Shown in pieces: positions 22,179 through 33,605 of a DNA stretch of 64,000 nt (the stretch's first letter is position 1; every line of letters begins with the position of its first letter). The DNA comes from Stenocarpella maydis (lineage: Eukaryota > Ascomycota > Sordariomycetes > Diaporthales > Diaporthaceae): the NCBI GenBank assembly GCA_002270565.1, contig NQMI01000003.1, forward strand, positions 179,331 through 243,330. The letters are read 5' to 3'. The position numbers and the translations under genes were made by a program. The notes under the pieces are model-generated. The model saw only the letters and a list, made by a program, of their open reading frames with translations. It searched no databases and was not told the DNA's origin.

Positions 22179-24594
22179 GCTGTGATAAGGCGAGTGGCAG
22201 GCACGAATAAAGCTTCAGGAATTAGGCAGACCGTTCTACGAGGAGGCATTGAGGTTTGAGCCAGTAGAGCAATCGCCATCGATCCAGGTATTTGTACATC
22301 ATTATCAGAGTACGCGCCCCTAAACCGTGATCCAAGTAGGCATAAGGGCAACTCAGCAATCAGTGGTATTGCTGCGTTGCGCATTCTTACGGCAAGCGCC
22401 GAAGCAATGCCAGGATCCGGACTAACAACAAGGGTTCGTGGAGATTGACCAGCACGGAGGGGACACATTGCATGCATATGAAGAAAACGAGGATCGCCAG
22501 AGACATAGATTGATAGAAGATGACCTTCCAATGTCAGTAAGGGCGTCGGACGGATGGGTATGTGGTGCTGTACCAGAGATCGTGATGGGATGTGATATGG
22601 TGGTTGTAGGATGCCGAGTCTCGGTATGGGCCCCAACAGCAGCCCGCACCCTTTCATTCACGAAACGCTCAGTTGCTGCAGTACCTGGCGCCGCTCACCC
22701 TGCGAGGTTGAGTGAATGTAACCCCCACATGAGGCAGCAGCCAAAAGTAGAGGGCCGGTGGCGCCACTAGTCAGCATCGTGCGTGCCTCGATATGGCTCT
22801 CCCGAGCTGTAGCCAAGCCATGCTCTGAAGTCACCCGCTGGGCTGGGATGCATAACCGAGAGCCGGGCCGGGAGACGTTGGTATGTATAGTGTAAGTGGA
22901 CGTGCGTGCCGAAGCGCGATGGAGCGGTCCCGCGCGGGGAATGCGAGGAGCGGGGCGGCTCTCGTGCTTTGTGCTGGTCGTTGAATCGAGAATAAGGCCG
23001 GGTGCACACTTGTTCCACCCGTCTGGCTGTCGTGCTTTTCAGCATGCACCTGATGCTGCCATAATACAAGTACGTATCCAGTCTGACAGCCTGACAGTCC
23101 TACTAGGCATTGGGTGGGCGCTGTTGTAGATGATTAATCATGCATCGCAAGGGCTGGCTGGCAATATTCGGAGGTTGACCGACCACCAAGGAAGGGAATC
23201 GAAAGTTGTCTTGGGGTGTCAATGGTTCTTGGCCTCGGGCTGCCTGGAAAGAAATGGCATGGAAGAGCATGGGCTCGCATGGTGTATACGTGCGTGTAAT
23301 TGGGTACTTGAGTATGAAATAAAGACATGATCGACAAAGGGAGAAGGAAGGTTGATGATGATATGGCAGTTCAGCCCGTCGGGAACCCCAACCCTGGCCA
23401 GAACATTCGGCCGGTTGACATTGTATGTACAGATGTACCCACAAGACGCGGCCCCACATGGTGTTGTATGTACTAGTGTATGTAGTGTAATTGAATGTTT
23501 GACCCAGGGCAGCAGGCGCTGGGCAGTTAGATACATAGTGTAGTAACGCGATAAATTGATGACGGGCGCGCGACACGGACCGGGGGGGGGGGTTGCAGAT
23601 GGAGGACCCTTTTAGGTGCCTTCCTTGCACTTCCTTGAGTTTTGCATCAATGACCTCAGACCTCAGACCTCAGACCTTCACTCATGCCGCCCTCGACTCT
23701 CGCCCTCGCCCTCACTTTGAATGCCCTGCCATCTTGCCCGGCCTTGCTTGTTGCCTCTTCCGGCACCACACTAGAGCAGAACAGTCGGGACACCAGCCTC
23801 TCCCTCACCTCCCGATTACCCAAATACCTGACCTCTGATCTACTACCACACTGCCGTCTTACATCTCCTCCGCTGCTGCTTCAGCACAGCAGCACTGCCG
23901 TGGTTTTATTATTCATCAACATCATCACAATCATCACCATCATAGTCGTCACACCACCACCATTACCACTTCTATTGCCACTACCCATCGCAGCATATCT
24001 CACCACCCCCACCACCATCATCATCACCGTCTCCCTCCCTCTCTCCCTCGCCCGAGCCGACGCGGATGTCTCTATCAATCAACCCCCAGGCTAATCTTGT
24101 CTCGAGCACGAGCACACAAAGCACAAGCGGCCCGCTTGATCTGTTGACTTTTGTGTGCTGGGGCACGCCCTTTCACATTCCATCACGCTGCACACGCGAA
24201 AACCCAGCCAGGCTTGCTGGCCACTCACCCGCCACCGTCACCCGCCGCAGCTAACTAGCTGCCTGCGTCTGCCTTGTCCGGCTCGTCCTGGTGAATCACC
24301 CAGCTACTGCAACCACTTTAAATCGCGGGCCATCCTTTCAACCTGCATTACGTAGCGCGCCTGCGCCGCCGCCGCCGCCTTCCGTCAAACCGGGTCCATT
24401 AGACTCAGACTCGATACCCACCGGCACCCTCCACTCCCTGCCTCCCTGCCCCCACTCACACATCACATCCCTTGCACTTTTTCTTATTTACTTTCGCTCG
24501 CGTCTCCCTGGGCCACGCCTGATCCTCTCCTGCCCCGACTGCATGGTCGTCCTTTGCACCTCGAGTCTTCCGGCACCTGCAACCCATCGTCACC
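22179..24594. other. Long intergenic region and pyrimidine-rich leader
   Basis: 2.4 kb between the aminotransferase (-) and the forkhead gene (+). No gene supported. A poly-G run is at 23,583-23,592. From about 23,600 the plus strand is strongly C/T-rich with CAC/CAT repeats (23,920-24,040), typical of the promoter and long 5' UTR of a fungal regulatory gene. Confidence 0.6.
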
Positions 24595-26906
24595 ATGCCT
24601 AGTCCTTCAAAGCGCACCCAGCGCGCAAGGCGCGACTCGACGCGCAAGGAGCTGGCCACCGACCGCCCGCGCGATTCTTCGCCCTCGCGTCCTTCTAAGC
24701 GCAGAAAGAAGGTCCGTCTGCCCATTCCACCCATCTGCCTGCCTGCCTGCCCGGCGTCGGCCTGACGTCTGTCACGCCGCGCCTTCCCGTGCCACACACG
24801 GTGCTATATCATGCCTCGCTGGTCAATCGCCTACTGACGCGCTTGCTTCTCCAACTGTAGGCCGACGAAACCTCCCCCCCACCCAAGGATAACGTCGACG
24901 AGGATCCCGAATCCAGTCTCGCTGCTGACTCCAGTCTCGTCGCCGATGATTCTCTTCACAATGCGAAGCCTTTTGATTTTGTCGTCGACAAGGTCGCCGA
25001 ATACCTCAAGGCCCCCGCCAACACTGTCATTCAAGCCAGCAAGGACCACTCCAACTCGCGCCTCACCGGCGAGGATGGCATCAACGCCTACGCCAAGATT
25101 GTTGGGCTTGGTTGGACCTTTTATGTCAAGAAGACCACCATCAACATCGGCCGCTCCTCGGATCCCCCCCAGCCCGTTGACCCAGACAACGACGACGAAT
25201 TCATCCACGTTGACTTGGGACCAAGCAAGATGATTTCGCGCCGTCATGCCAGCATCTTCTTCAGTACCAACTACAGTGGCGGTTCCGGCCGGTGGGTCCT
25301 ACACGTCAAGGGCAGGAACGGGGTCAGAATCAATGGCAATCCCTTGCCCGTCGACGAGGCCCATGCGTTGAGCAGTGGCGATGTCCTCGAAATTGCAACA
25401 ACCGAGATGATGATGGTCTTGCCAGAGCAAGAGCCCCTTAGGATCTCCCAGCAGTACCTCGAGCGCGCAGGTCTATCTGAGCGGGATCTCCCCACAACGA
25501 CCAACGACCCACGTGTCAATCAGCCAGGCTCGACCATGGGAAGGCCTAACTCCTCCCACACCATGTACCAAGTCCGGCAGGGACGAGGACAGCAGGCAAT
25601 TGCACCGGCCCCGCCTGACTACAAGCGCCCAGGCACGCCGCCTTCATCCATACGGAGCAGGACTCAGGCTGTGCCCAAGGCTTCGCCGCTCATCAGGAAC
25701 ACCGCTACCGGAAACATGATATTGAGTACCAACGACATGGACCTCAGTCTTGAGGAAAACAAGGGCATCAAGCCCCAGTACAGCTATGCGCAGATGATCA
25801 CCCAGGCCATCATGAGCACCCGGGATGAGAAGCTAAACCTCAATGGTATCTACACGTACATCATGTCGAACTATGCTTACTATCGACACCAGCAGCCTGC
25901 CGGCTGGCAGGTTAGTGTTCAACCCAGAATCAATTGGAACCTCTGCTGACACTATTCAGAACTCGATCCGTCACAACTTGTCGCTCAACAAGGCGTTTGA
26001 GAAAGTAGCCAGGTCCACTGATGAGCCCGGCAAGGGAATGAAGTGGCAGATCACAGCCGAGTGCCGTGACGAGATGGTGAAGAATGCCTGGAAGGGTGGC
26101 CGTGGTGGCCATCGTGGCTCTTCGAACCCATCCTCGCCCAGTGGGCTGAACTACATCACCCAAGGTCCGCGAGAAATGGCAGCCAAGGAGCCCAGTCCCC
26201 TTCGCAAGCGCAAGGTGTCTCCCTCCGGATCGCCGCAACCACGATCGGCTTTACGCATATCGCACACGACACCCGAGCGCACCTCTCGGCGTCTCCAGTC
26301 TGATGACACTGCGGATATTGTAGACGGCAGTCCTCTCCCCAGACACAGACAGTCAAGTGCTGGAGCATCGACCGCGCTGAATGAGACCGCCCCTCGGTCA
26401 CCTCTCCTAACGTCCTCGTATCTCCCGGAGGACGGCTCATCCCTGGTGACCCCGGCCCCGCTCAAGATTCATCCCAGACTCGCGCCCCCGAGCACGGCCC
26501 AGCGCCCGAGCCAACACATGCCCATGAGCTCCCCGGCTCCTTTCTGGAAGTTTGCCGAGTACGGCAGTACCCCGGTCAAGCCTTTAGCGGACATCAGCCC
26601 CTCCAAGAACCCAGGACCAATCCAGCAGAGCAGCAGCCCCCCAGGGATTGCCAAGTCTCCTGCTGGTAGTCCCACTCAAAACGGCCGCTCAGCAACTCAC
26701 GAGCCCATCAAATCCGAAGAGCCCGAGGATGAGGAAGAGGGTATCGATTTGACCAAGTAAGTGCAGCCGCCCCGAGTTCAGCACTGGATGAAACTGCTAA
26801 TCAATCACTTAGGGGATTTCAGAGCATCAGCTCTTATCACGAGTCGCTGAATGCTTCCATGTCCAAGGGCAACTCATTTGCTTCCACTAATGGAAGCAAG
26901 ACATAG
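24595..26906 (+). CDS. FKH2: FHA-forkhead transcription factor (Fkh1/Fkh2-type)
   Basis: Four exons encode 685 aa: 24595-24711, 24861-25910, 25960-26756 and 26813-26906. The N-terminus is basic ([14 protein letters not shown]), a likely nuclear signal. An FHA phosphothreonine-binding domain covers about 110-205, with 'INIGRSS' (near 133), 'SKMISRRHA' (near 162) and 'GRNGVRING' (near 190). The forkhead DNA-binding domain starts at '[14 protein letters not shown]' (about 342) and includes '[20 protein letters not shown]' across the 49-bp intron 2, with the recognition helix N-S-I-R-H-N-L-S-L. The C-terminal half is Ser/Pro-rich with many SP/TP sites. FHA plus forkhead is diagnostic of yeast Fkh1/Fkh2 and S. 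pombe Fkh2, which control G2/M genes. Which paralogue it is cannot be settled here. Confidence 0.93.
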
Positions 26907-28399
26907 GCACCTTTCTGTGTCAATGAAGATGTCTTCGACCGAGGCCTGCCGGAATCGATCTTTGGGACGACATTTCCATCCAGCTCCTTGGGGCCAGGCT
27001 CAGTTTTTGATAATTTCAAAGAGGTTGAAATCTACAGCGCGCGAATACCACGCGCCCAGTGTGGTATGAAGGACTGGCAATTGCAAACGTATCCCGAGAC
27101 AACTCGGAGGATCCTCCTGCGCAGCAAGGGCCTTTTTTCAGGACGCAAAAGTCGCAGACGGTGCAAACTATAGCTTGGGATGGACAAGCCTACGCCATTT
27201 CGCATCCGATGCTAACTTAGCTACGGCATAGAACCTCGAGATTCAACCGAATCACAGTTCCGTGCACAGGACTCGGAATTTACTTACTTGGCCTTGGTCC
27301 AACCCTGAACCATCGGACTCCCTCAGCAGGTCGCCGAACTTGCCTCATTTGGCTTCGCCTGGGCCGCAACTTCGATGTCGCGGAGCTGCAATTGCCGTGT
27401 ACTAATATACTATATCATTTTTCTTGCTTTGAACTGGGTCAAGTTCCAGTTCGGCGATTTCTCAATCAAAAGGAGTCAGGGCATTCTTTCCCGGATGCCA
27501 TCTTGTGGCCTTGCGACTGGAACACTTACGAATCCATGATCTGGTTCTCCCGCGCTCTTATTGGGAAATGAGTTGAAGAATTCCCGGCTCCAGTTATGCC
27601 CGATTACGATGTATGCCTTACGCTTTACGCATTATGCTTAGTCGAGATAGAAAGGATGGTAGGCTGTGGCTTCGATGCCCAGGTTTCAGGCCGCCGAAGC
27701 GATGGTTGGTTGGGGATCGATGGCACTATTTACACAAAATTGACGTGATGCTCACAAATGAAGCAACGGGTCACGCTGCGTCTCGTTGATTCTGAACCCA
27801 GATTATCGGAGTGAAGATGTCTATTCTCCCACTTGCCTCCTTGCGCCGGCTTTGATCTACTGCTTGCTTGCTATGTGTAGAGAGCTATCTGTAGAGAGAG
27901 CTTTGTGCACTATCCAATACGTGATGGACTCCCGCCGCCCGTCTCCGCGCTGGGAGAAAACAAAGAAGTCCGAGCCACCCGTTCCATCCCCACCTGTCCC
28001 ACCCCCGCCTTCTTTTTTGCTGTTGTTTGGATTCTGTACACGTGTTTTGATACATTTTGGACATATGCAGACGGGGTAAAGATCTGACTTGGAGAAAAAC
28101 GCCACCCCATGTAATGAGTACTCAAGGTGGGTGTCGGAACGAGAAGATGAGAACCATGCCAACAGAAACATGCGCCGCCGCCCCTTGCCTCCACTTTTTG
28201 GACCGGGCGTTTTTGGTTTGTTTTCTTCCTTGTAACCGCTTCCTCGGCTAGTCCGACACATTTTTCTTCCCAAGTTGCCACCAATTTTTGATACTGTCAT
28301 GCGGCGCCAAGAACAACATCCGGCCTTCACGCACGCGCGCTGTCGCTGATGTAACTGGGTTCAAGCCGCCGCCGCCGCAAAGCGTTCACCGTCAGCCTT
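26907..28399. other. Convergent intergenic region
   Basis: 1.5 kb between the 3' ends of the forkhead gene (+) and CLU1 (-). Mixed composition, no supported gene. The region 27,786-28,330 is open on both strands but shows no family features. Confidence 0.55.
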
Positions 28400-31300
28400 C
28401 TAAGCCGAGGTGGGGACCTGGGAACCGCCGCGGCGGCTCTTGGGGTTCTTGCTCCGGCCGGCGGTCTTCTTGCCGCCGGAGGACTTGGACTTCTTGTCGG
28501 CACCGCCCTCAATAAACTTGATAAGCTCGTCGATGTTGCGGGCGTCCAGGGAAGGCTTGCCCTGGACCTCGTGGCTGGCCACGCTGGGGGCGGCAGAGGA
28601 TGCGGCGCCCCCGGCAACGCCGGAGCGGACGCCCGAGGACAGGTTGCGGGGTGTGAAGTGGATGCCCGCGCGGAGGCGGCGCGCCTGGACGTCCTTCTCG
28701 TGCTTAGCAATGGAGACGGCGTTCTGCGTCAGCTGCTCCAACCAGCTCTCGGCCTCCTTGGTGTTCTTGTCCTCCGGGCCGAGCTCCTGCAGGAAGATGT
28801 TGTAGCTCTCGCGCATGCGGTTGACGGCGCCCTTAGAGTCCTGGTCCAGCGCCAGGGCCTGCGCCAGCTGGAACAGAAGGGTGGCGCTGTTGATGGACTG
28901 CTTGCCGAAGACCTTGTCGCAGATGCGCAGCGACTCCTCGAACCAGCGGCGCGACTCGTGGTACGCCTTGAGGTGCTGCAGCATCACGGCGGCGTTGTTG
29001 ATGGTGGTGATGGTGTCAGGGTGGTCGGGCCCGTAGATGATCTTCCAGAGCTTGAGAGCGTGCTTGGCGTACTCGAGCGCGCTGCGGCTGTCGCCCAGCT
29101 GGTGCAGGAACAGGCTGAGGTTGAGGTAGTCGAGGAGTGTCTCCTGTGCGTCAATTCCGACCGTCCTCTCCGCAACCATAATCGCCTTGCGCGCAAGCTC
29201 GACAGCGGCCTCCTTCTCGTCCAGCTGGAAGTAGAGCATGGAGAGTTGGTGGTAGACGCGTGCTACCTCTGGGTGCAGTATGCCGTGGATCTGCTCATGC
29301 AGCGACAGTGACTCCAGCAGGAGCTCTTGGCCCAGTTTCCTCTGGTTCTGCGCTATTGAGATTCTTCCTGCCTCCAGAGCCTCCTCGGCCAGAGAGCTGC
29401 GTGGTGAAGAGTCCTTGACAATGGGCACAACGTTGACTATGTCGTCGGCGGTAAACGTGTGGGGCACCGTGGTCGAGGAAGCAATAGAGGCCGGAGAGCC
29501 CTCACGGGCCTTCTTCTTGTTCTTCTTCTTGCTCTCGCCGTTGCCGTTCACGGCGGGGGCCTCGGCAGCGACGGGCTCCGGTGCCGAACCCGGCGTGAAG
29601 GCGTACTCCTTAGACTGCACCTGAAGACCGAGCTTCAAGCAGATCTCACGCAATACCTGGACGTTGCTGAGCTGGGCGTGCCACTCAGGGTCCAGCTGGA
29701 ACCTGAACCGTCGAGTTGTCTCCAGCTCGACAGCCTTCCTCAGGCTCTCGGGGGTGACGGTCTCGAATGAGAGGTCTGCGTCACTGTATAGAGCGCGGAA
29801 GGACTGGTCGATGTCGGCGGATGGCTTGGCGTTCAGCCCAACCCCGAGGAAGCAGTTGAGCAGATGCGCAATGCAGGAGGAGGTGAGTGGCAGTGGTAGA
29901 TATCTGAGGTATTTCGCCGCGACGTGCTTGAAAGACCTCACAATCATGTCTCGGACGCATATGTCACGCAGGCACTGCAGCCGTGATCCCTCGCTCAGAG
30001 ACGCGATCTTGCCGAGGTACCGCATGTTGATTCCGCGCTTGTGGAGCAGGTTCCGCAGTGAGGTGCCATCCATTGGGAAGCTGATGTCCGACTCCTTAAG
30101 GTCGTTCAGAAGTTCAGGGATCGCAGTCTCCCGGAGGTAGGCACAGGCTGATCGCACGTCTCGCTCGTCGGCAGCCAGCTCTTCCTTTTCGGCATCGGTT
30201 TGGGGCTCCTGCCCGCTGAAGACATCGGGGTTGAGAGCAAACTTGAAGTTGTTGACATCAATTCGGTCATCCTGGTCCTGGCTTGGTGTGGCCTCCTCCG
30301 TCTTCTCGGCCTTCTCGGCGGTCTTGTCTTCGGTCTTCTCATCCTTCTTGTCCTCGGAGCCCTCGGTAGTTGGCTTCTCTCCAGCAGACTCCTCTGACGC
30401 CTTCGCGTTCACCTTGGCATCGGCACGCTTGGCGATCTCAGCATTTACCCACTCACGCATCTTATGCCTGTGGACAAGCTCGACGAGCTCTCCTCGCAGG
30501 ACAGTCATACGGTGTGGGTACGGGTTGGTCTCCTCCTCAGCAGCGGTCTCCTCCAACCATGCAATGTCCAATGGGGTGATACGGTAGAGGTCCAGTACGT
30601 ACTTCCGGCCGTCGGTTCCCAGGAGACCCTTGGTCTCAACACTAGCCTCCAGGTCAAAGCGCTTGCCGTCCTTGTCCCAGACAGCGTGCTTCTTGACCTT
30701 CATGGCCTGAGAAAGCTTCTCGAAGACAGAGGTGAACTTTTCGTTTGCAGCCACAACATCCTTTCCATCGACAGCACCGTAGTCGATCTGGTTCTCACCA
30801 GGCTCCCGCTGCTTGAAGATACCCGGAACAATGCTTTGTCCAACTATCCGCTTGCCAAGGTAGTCAACGACCACGGTTCCAGGGGTGTAGAGGCCCTCGA
30901 TATCGAGTTGGTTCACAACCTTCACACCAGCCACATCCTTGCCCGTTGCGACACGTGCAGCCTCGTCACCACCCTCAGAGGTGAAAGTACCAACTCCATC
31001 AGCGCCAAAGGAGAAGAATACGTTGTTGTACACGTAAATCTGTGCATCCCGTGCCTCGGTAGGATTTAGTGGCGCAACCTCGCCACGAGCCACCTGAACA
31101 GCTCCCCTAGTCGCGGCATCATTGTAGTCCGCGTAGAGCTTGGCCAGCAGACGCTCCCTGAACACACGGTCCTGAACATTTTCCTTGGGCAACTCCTTGG
31201 CCGACTGGAACTCCTCATTCCAGTCTCGCAGGGTATCGGTGTTCTCCACGCCGGCGATGAGGTACGACTCCTGTGTCCTCGTGATGTCAGGCTGGTGGGC

Positions 31301-32536
31301 GCAGAGTGGCGATGTTGACGAGGGTACCACCCATGGTGCCGAGGGGATGGCATTTGTGATCTGGAAAGTTGCTAGGGGTTCACGGCGGTTGTTGCACTCC
31401 TGCAGCTGAGCAAACGAGGCGGCAAATGACGGCGAGATCTCGCCAATGAGGGTCAAGAGCGAGTGTGCAGATGCACCCTTTGGCGCCAGCCGGGGCGAGG
31501 GGTCGAACTTGGCATTTGAGGACTTGTTGACGAAGAATCCTCCAACGTGCGCCGTAATCTGGAATTGTTCTCCCTCGTTTGTTGTCACAATCAGGTATAG
31601 CAGATGTCCCCTTTGGCGCAGATGCACGGGAGGCGGGTTCCAAGGTGAGAGTTGGATAGCTTTCACGGTCTTGGGCGCGGGCTCCTGCTCGGCGGGCAGC
31701 AAGGACGACACTGGAGGAACGCCATCAAAGTTGTACTCTTCGACCGCGGCTCGCTCCTGGCCCGCCTTGTCTGCCGTGTCCCCAGCTTCCGTGGCAACCT
31801 TCTCGTAAAGCGAGGCTCCGGCAATGACGCCTTGCATGGTATCGGTGCGGTCGCCTGACGCGCCAATGAGCTCGCGAACCCTGATGAGATGTATCCTCGC
31901 CTCTTTCTCGGTGTACGGGTCCTCCACAAGGTGGATTTCAGAGTCGGGGCCGATGCCGTTGATCTCGTTGATGGCTATGAAGTCGTTGATCCGCTCGCCC
32001 TTGTGCTCGAGGTGGAAGCACGAGTACTGCAGAGCTGCTGGCAGCTCGATAATTGATTGTCGGACCTCGTGGACTTGCTCATGGGGGGAGACCTGTTGAA
32101 CAGAGATTCAGCGTCTCAGAACACCAGCTTTTTGAGACATTCTTGCTAACCATGATGTTGACCCTGCCCGGCTCATGGGGCAAGATGATGTTCAGCAGAA
32201 ACATAGCATCTATAGGCGGTTTATTAGCACATCACCCCTCGCTCGGCGCATGACATGACCGGCAAGTCCGGTGCCACGGTCCGTCCTGTCGAGAAGCAGA
32301 CATACCTTCTGGGTTTGGCTCCACCCCGTCATCCACAACCGGTGCCGGGGCAAAGCCGTTGACCTCGGTATTTGAGGTCTCTGGCGTAGCATTTTCTAGC
32401 AGACCAAGCTCTGTCAGCACTCACGCGAGCAGGTCGGGGCATGGATCATTGGAGGTTGGGGGTGGGGGGGGGGCGCATTGGAAAGAGAGCATAGCATACC
32501 AGCTACAGCAGCCGCATCCTTTGTTACATCACCCAT
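28400..32536 (-). CDS. CLU1: Clu1/CluA clustered-mitochondria protein
   Basis: Four exons (32536-32500, 32410-32306, 32209-32151, 32092-28400; introns 89, 96 and 58 bp) encode 1297 aa, a normal length for fungal Clu1. The protein is cytosolic, binds mRNAs for mitochondrial proteins and keeps mitochondria dispersed. The N-terminal CLU_N domain is recognisable in 'LPHEPGRVNIMVSPHEQVHEVRQSIIELPAALQYSCFHLE' read across intron 3. The central Clu domain covers roughly residues 320-590. A Glu/Lys-rich spacer lies near 620-670. A TPR-like helical region sits toward the C-terminus, with 'KLGQELLLESLSLHEQIHGILHPEVARVYHQLS' and 'ALKLWKIIYGPDHPDT' as kinesin-light-chain-type repeats. The tail is basic (KKSKSSGGKK). 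It is divergent from the 33,606 gene. Confidence 0.94.
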
Positions 32537-33605
32537 GTTGGATATCGAATCGAGGGTGTGGACCGAGAGGATCGAAATGGCCGTCGAGTTTCCTCTACGT
32601 ACAGTGGGAGGGTGGTTGGCTTCCGAGAATGCGCCGGCCGAAAAAGAAGGGACTGGGGATGGAGATTGGACGCGGGAGGGATGTGAAAGTCAAATGCGCC
32701 CCTTCTGACTTGACGAGGAAAGAAATGGGGCCAATTCGAGATATTCGAATGGAAATCCGGAAAAGACAAGGTATGTGAGGCTGAAGGCAACAAAAAAAAT
32801 TAAGAAGAACGAGACACCACAATCCGCAGCTCAATACTCATTGCTCTCTACGCTATACATACGTCGACCATTTTCAAAAAAATTCTGCGCTAGGATACCC
32901 GTTCCACCGGCAAGACGCGGGTACGGCCCCAGGCTGCAGACCTGCACACCTACAGGCCTGCAACTGCAGCAGCTGCACCACCAACAGCCGGGGACCGGGC
33001 AGGCAACGTCGAGCCTCTGCTCCGTCTCCCGGGCGCCCCGATGTCATAACCGTCACAACCGAAACCGCACCGTCCGGCACCGCAATGCCAGCCAACAACA
33101 AGCCAAGACGGTTGCATAGTGGCGTTTGGCCAGTGGCTCCAGGTAGCAATTAATAATGATAGTCCGCCTCAGAAATCAATTGCGCGTCGGAATGTAGATA
33201 TGTATCCAGACCTTGTTTGGCCCTTCTGGTAGGCAAACCTACACAGCGACCCACTGTTCAAGGCTGCTGGTGGCTAAGAGCCTCTTCGGTCATTCCATTG
33301 GCCCACAGCCGACGTTGAGAGAACCCCAACCCTGGTTGCTGAGGCCAAAAGTAAACAGAAGACCGTTTGCCCCCTTGGTACTCTGACCACCAACCATCAA
33401 CAACATCGCTCGCCATAGCTAGTCCTCACCCCGGCGACTTGCATCCATACACGCCCTGCTCCATCTTACAGACATTCATTCGTCTCGGCTATATCAGCAC
33501 TTCTTTCTCACTTATAATCATTGCTCGCAATGCGGGTTTAGAGAGGCAGCTGGCGGCGGGCATTTGCTTACTTGCCTTCGTTTTGCTCTTGCCGACTCAT
33601 GCAAT
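32537..33605. promoter_or_regulatory. Divergent promoter region of CLU1 and the 802-aa protein gene
   Basis: 1069 bp separate the two start codons, so both promoters must lie here. The CLU1 side contains homopolymer A runs (32,791-32,798, 32,877-32,882). No operator-like motif stands out. Confidence 0.5.

Noticed and set aside
22202..22756. 168-184 codon frames around 22.2-22.7 kb and 62.2-62.7 kb
   Set aside because: They overlap or precede real genes in other phases, lack family features, and probably arise from GC-rich leaders.
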